From an uncultured Desulfovibrio sp. (GTDB lineage: Bacteria; Desulfobacterota; Desulfovibrionia; Desulfovibrionales; Desulfovibrionaceae), in assembly GCA_945871415.1 (NCBI GenBank), contig CAMBWG010000120.1, positions 1 through 6,847 of the forward strand: a stretch of DNA of 6,847 nucleotides, given 5' to 3'. The notes under the pieces are model-generated. The model searched no databases, had not been told where the DNA came from, and saw only the letters and a program-made list of their open reading frames with translations. This document shows positions 5,358 to 6,847 of this stretch, piece by piece; position 1 is the first letter of the stretch, and every line of letters begins with the position of its first letter. The position numbers and the translations under genes were made by a program.

Positions 5358-6608
5358 TTATTCCTTGACGCGGCGGATACGCGCGCCCACGGCATTCAGT
5401 TTTTCTTCAATGCGTTCATAGCCGCGATCGAGATGATAGATGCGCTGTACTTCCGTGACGCCGTGAGCGGCAAGACCGGCCAGTACAAGCGAGGCGCTGG
5501 CCCGCAGATCCGACGCCATGACGGGCGCGCCGGTAAGGCGCTCCACGCCGCGAATCATAGCCGTTCTGCCGGAAACCCGGATGTCCGCGCCCAGGCGCAC
5601 CAGCTCCAGCACGTGCATGAAGCGGTTTTCAAAAATCCGTTCTTCCACCATGCTGGCCCCATTGGCCAGCGCCATGACGGCCATGATCTGGGCCTGCATG
5701 TCCGTGGGAAAGCCGGGGTAGGGTTGTGTTTTAACGTCCGTTCCGTTCAGCCGTCCGTCGCAGACGGCGCGCACGCCTTCAGAGGTGCGCTCAATCTTCA
5801 TGCCCATGCTCTGCAGCTTGAGAATGACGGCTTCCAGCTCTTCATACGGGCAGCCGCGCACCAGCAGATCGCCGCCGGTGATACCGGCAGCCGCAAGGAA
5901 GGTGCCCGCTTCGATGCGATCGGGCATGATGGCATAGCTTGTGCCGCGCAGGCTGGATACGCCCTGCACCGTAATGGTGCTGCTGCCGTGCCCTTCGATG
6001 CGCGCGCCGCAGTGACGCAGGAAATTGGCAAGGTCCACCACTTCAGGTTCACGCGCGCAGTTTTCCAGCACTGTTTCCCCATCGGCAAGCGTGGCCGCCA
6101 TAAGTAGATTTTCCGTTCCGCCCACGGTCGGCATGTCAAAGGTTATGTGGGCTCCCCTGAGGCCGTCGCAGCGTCCCTGAATATAGCCGTTTTCCAGATC
6201 AAAGTGCGCACCCATCTTTTCCAGCCCCTTGAGGTGCTGATCCACGGGACGCGCTCCAATGGCGCAGCCGCCGGGAAGGGCAACACGCGCTTCGCCGATG
6301 CGCGCCAGCAGCGGGCCGAGGCAGAGAACCGACGCGCGCATGGTACGGACCAGATCATACGGGGCCTCGGCCTTGAGCTGGCCGGGAGTCGCCCGGACTA
6401 CGCGGCTGTCGTAGGCGCAGGGGCAGCCGAGAATGCCCAGCAGGGTAAGCGTGGTATGGATGTCGCGCAGGTTGGGGACATTGGTAAACGTCATGGGACC
6501 GTCCAGCAGAATGGTCCCGAAAAGAATAGGCAGGGCGGCATTTTTGGAACCGCCGACGTCAATGGCGCCTTCCAGGCGCGTGCCGCCTTCGATAAGAAGT
6601 TTGTCCAT
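5358..6608 (-). CDS. murA: UDP-N-acetylglucosamine 1-carboxyvinyltransferase
   Basis: MurA transfers enolpyruvate from phosphoenolpyruvate to UDP-GlcNAc, the first committed step of peptidoglycan synthesis, in the cytoplasm. The 416-residue product is near the E. coli length (419) and keeps its active-site numbering: K22-N23 in [12 protein letters not shown]91, C115 in [16 protein letters not shown] (the residue alkylated by fosfomycin), R120, an aspartate at 303 in [10 protein letters not shown] (D305 in E. coli), and R395 in LDRGYERI (R397 in E. coli). Cys rather than Asp at 115 predicts the usual fosfomycin-sensitive form of the enzyme. The start at 6608 begins the conserved MDKLLIEGG, with AGAGG four bases upstream, a slightly tight spacing. 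It is the first gene of a two-gene operon with the BON lipoprotein. No clear promoter hexamers could be fixed in 6609-6790. Confidence 0.98.
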   Translation of the reverse strand: MDKLLIEGGTRLEGAIDVGGSKNAALPILFGTILLDGPMTFTNVPNLRDIHTTLTLLGILGCPCAYDSRVVRATPGQLKAEAPYDLVRTMRASVLCLGPLLARIGEARVALPGGCAIGARPVDQHLKGLEKMGAHFDLENGYIQGRCDGLRGAHITFDMPTVGGTENLLMAATLADGETVLENCAREPEVVDLANFLRHCGARIEGHGSSTITVQGVSSLRGTSYAIMPDRIEAGTFLAAAGITGGDLLVRGCPYEELEAVILKLQSMGMKIERTSEGVRAVCDGRLNGTDVKTQPYPGFPTDMQAQIMAVMALANGASMVEERIFENRFMHVLELVRLGADIRVSGRTAMIRGVERLTGAPVMASDLRASASLVLAGLAAHGVTEVQRIYHLDRGYERIEEKLNAVGARIRRVKE

Positions 6609-6619
6609 ACGTCCTCTGA

Positions 6620-6635
6620 GGGGCAGGCGTGCCCC
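6620..6635 (-). other. Small hairpin next to the murA ribosome binding site
   Basis: GGGGCA (6620-6625) pairs with TGCCCC (6630-6635) around a 4-base loop. In the murA transcript it ends just upstream of the AGAGG ribosome site, so it could affect access of ribosomes to it. The stem is short and may be chance in GC-rich sequence. Confidence 0.3.
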
Positions 6636-6704
6636 GACTGGGGATTAGAGAAATGCCCGGCAGCCGTGGAAAAAACGGCACGGGAATGCGGTGAAAGGCA
6701 TACG

Positions 6705-6779
6705 TTTTTTAAAAAAAAAAATCCAAAATAGTTTTTTTTGAAAAAAATGCTTGCCAAGCGGAATAAAGTTGCGTAAAAG
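6705..6779 (+). promoter_or_regulatory. tRNA-His promoter with A/T-tract upstream element
   Basis: The -35 TTGCCA (6751-6756, 5 of 6 matches) and -10 TAAAAG (6774-6779, 4 of 6) are separated by 17 bases, placing the start of transcription about 8 bases before the tRNA. Directly upstream, 6705-6747 consists mostly of long homopolymer runs: T6, A11, T8 and A7. This is the position and composition of an UP element for the RNA polymerase alpha subunit, as is common at stable-RNA promoters. The same tract also lies upstream of murA on the other strand. Confidence 0.65.
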
Positions 6780-6794
6780 CATTTTCACACGGAC

Positions 6795-6847
6795 GGCGGA
6801 AGTAGCTCAGTTGGTAGAGCACCTGGTTGTGGCCCAGGTGGCCGTGG
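6795..6847 (+). tRNA. tRNA-His (anticodon GTG), 3' end cut by window
   Basis: The first 53 bases of a tRNA are present. They comprise G-1 at 6795 (the extra 5' G characteristic of tRNA-His), the 5' acceptor strand GCGGAAG (6796-6802), T8-A9, the D stem GCTC/GAGC with an AGTTGGTA-type loop, anticodon stem CCTGG/CCAGG with loop TTGTGGC (anticodon GTG at 6829-6831), a 5-base variable region and the beginning of the T stem. The T loop, 3' acceptor strand and any CCA lie beyond the window, so acceptor pairing could not be verified. Confidence 0.95.

Noticed and set aside
6795..6847. tRNA 3' end as an integration site for a mobile element
   Set aside because: The 3' end of the tRNA lies outside the window, so no attachment site or duplicated tRNA end can be seen.

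Overview
The window is GC-rich, gene-dense bacterial chromosome. It holds seven protein-coding genes, the 5' part of a tRNA-His gene, three well-formed intrinsic terminators and two copies (one cut by the window edge) of an apparent dispersed repeat. The protein sequences (PurM, AmrS, MurA, a BON-domain lipoprotein) look Gram-negative. The AmrS/CobO pairing and the wording of PurM fit a Desulfovibrionaceae-like anaerobe (Desulfovibrio/Bilophila type). That assignment is inference from family resemblance, not a database result.

Left block (1-1828, minus strand): purM (purine synthesis) reads leftwards into a strong intrinsic terminator. The small membrane-protein gene yccF follows immediately. 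Positions 1-224 hold no supportable gene. They contain a 35-base fragment of the dispersed repeat at the very edge and a long imperfect hairpin at 154-206.

Middle block (1829-4536, plus strand): a 256-base divergent intergenic region carries a good purM promoter and a weaker candidate for the rightward gene. That rightward gene encodes an exported protein rich in Pro, Arg and Trp, built from short repeats and with a recent-looking 78-bp tandem duplication; I do not recognise it. It ends at a 9-bp-stem terminator. Next come amrS (radical SAM enzyme of the AmmeMemoRadiSam group) and cobO (corrinoid adenosyltransferase), which overlap by four bases (GTGA) and are surely co-translated.

Right block (4537-6847): a 144-bp element with 19-bp imperfect terminal inverted repeats starts on the last base of the cobO stop codon. 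It is followed by a 14-bp-stem bidirectional terminator. Two minus-strand genes converge on that terminator: murA (first committed step of peptidoglycan synthesis) and, 13 bases downstream, a lipoprotein with two BON domains resembling DolP/YraP. The two form a cell-envelope operon. Divergent from murA is tRNA-His(GTG), with a sigma70-type promoter and an extreme A/T-tract block directly upstream of its -35.

Most of the window is housekeeping. The parts worth a second look are the dispersed repeat, the repeat-rich exported protein, the amrS-cobO coupling, and the terminator placed directly in front of yccF. I see no phage, CRISPR, transposase or defence system here.
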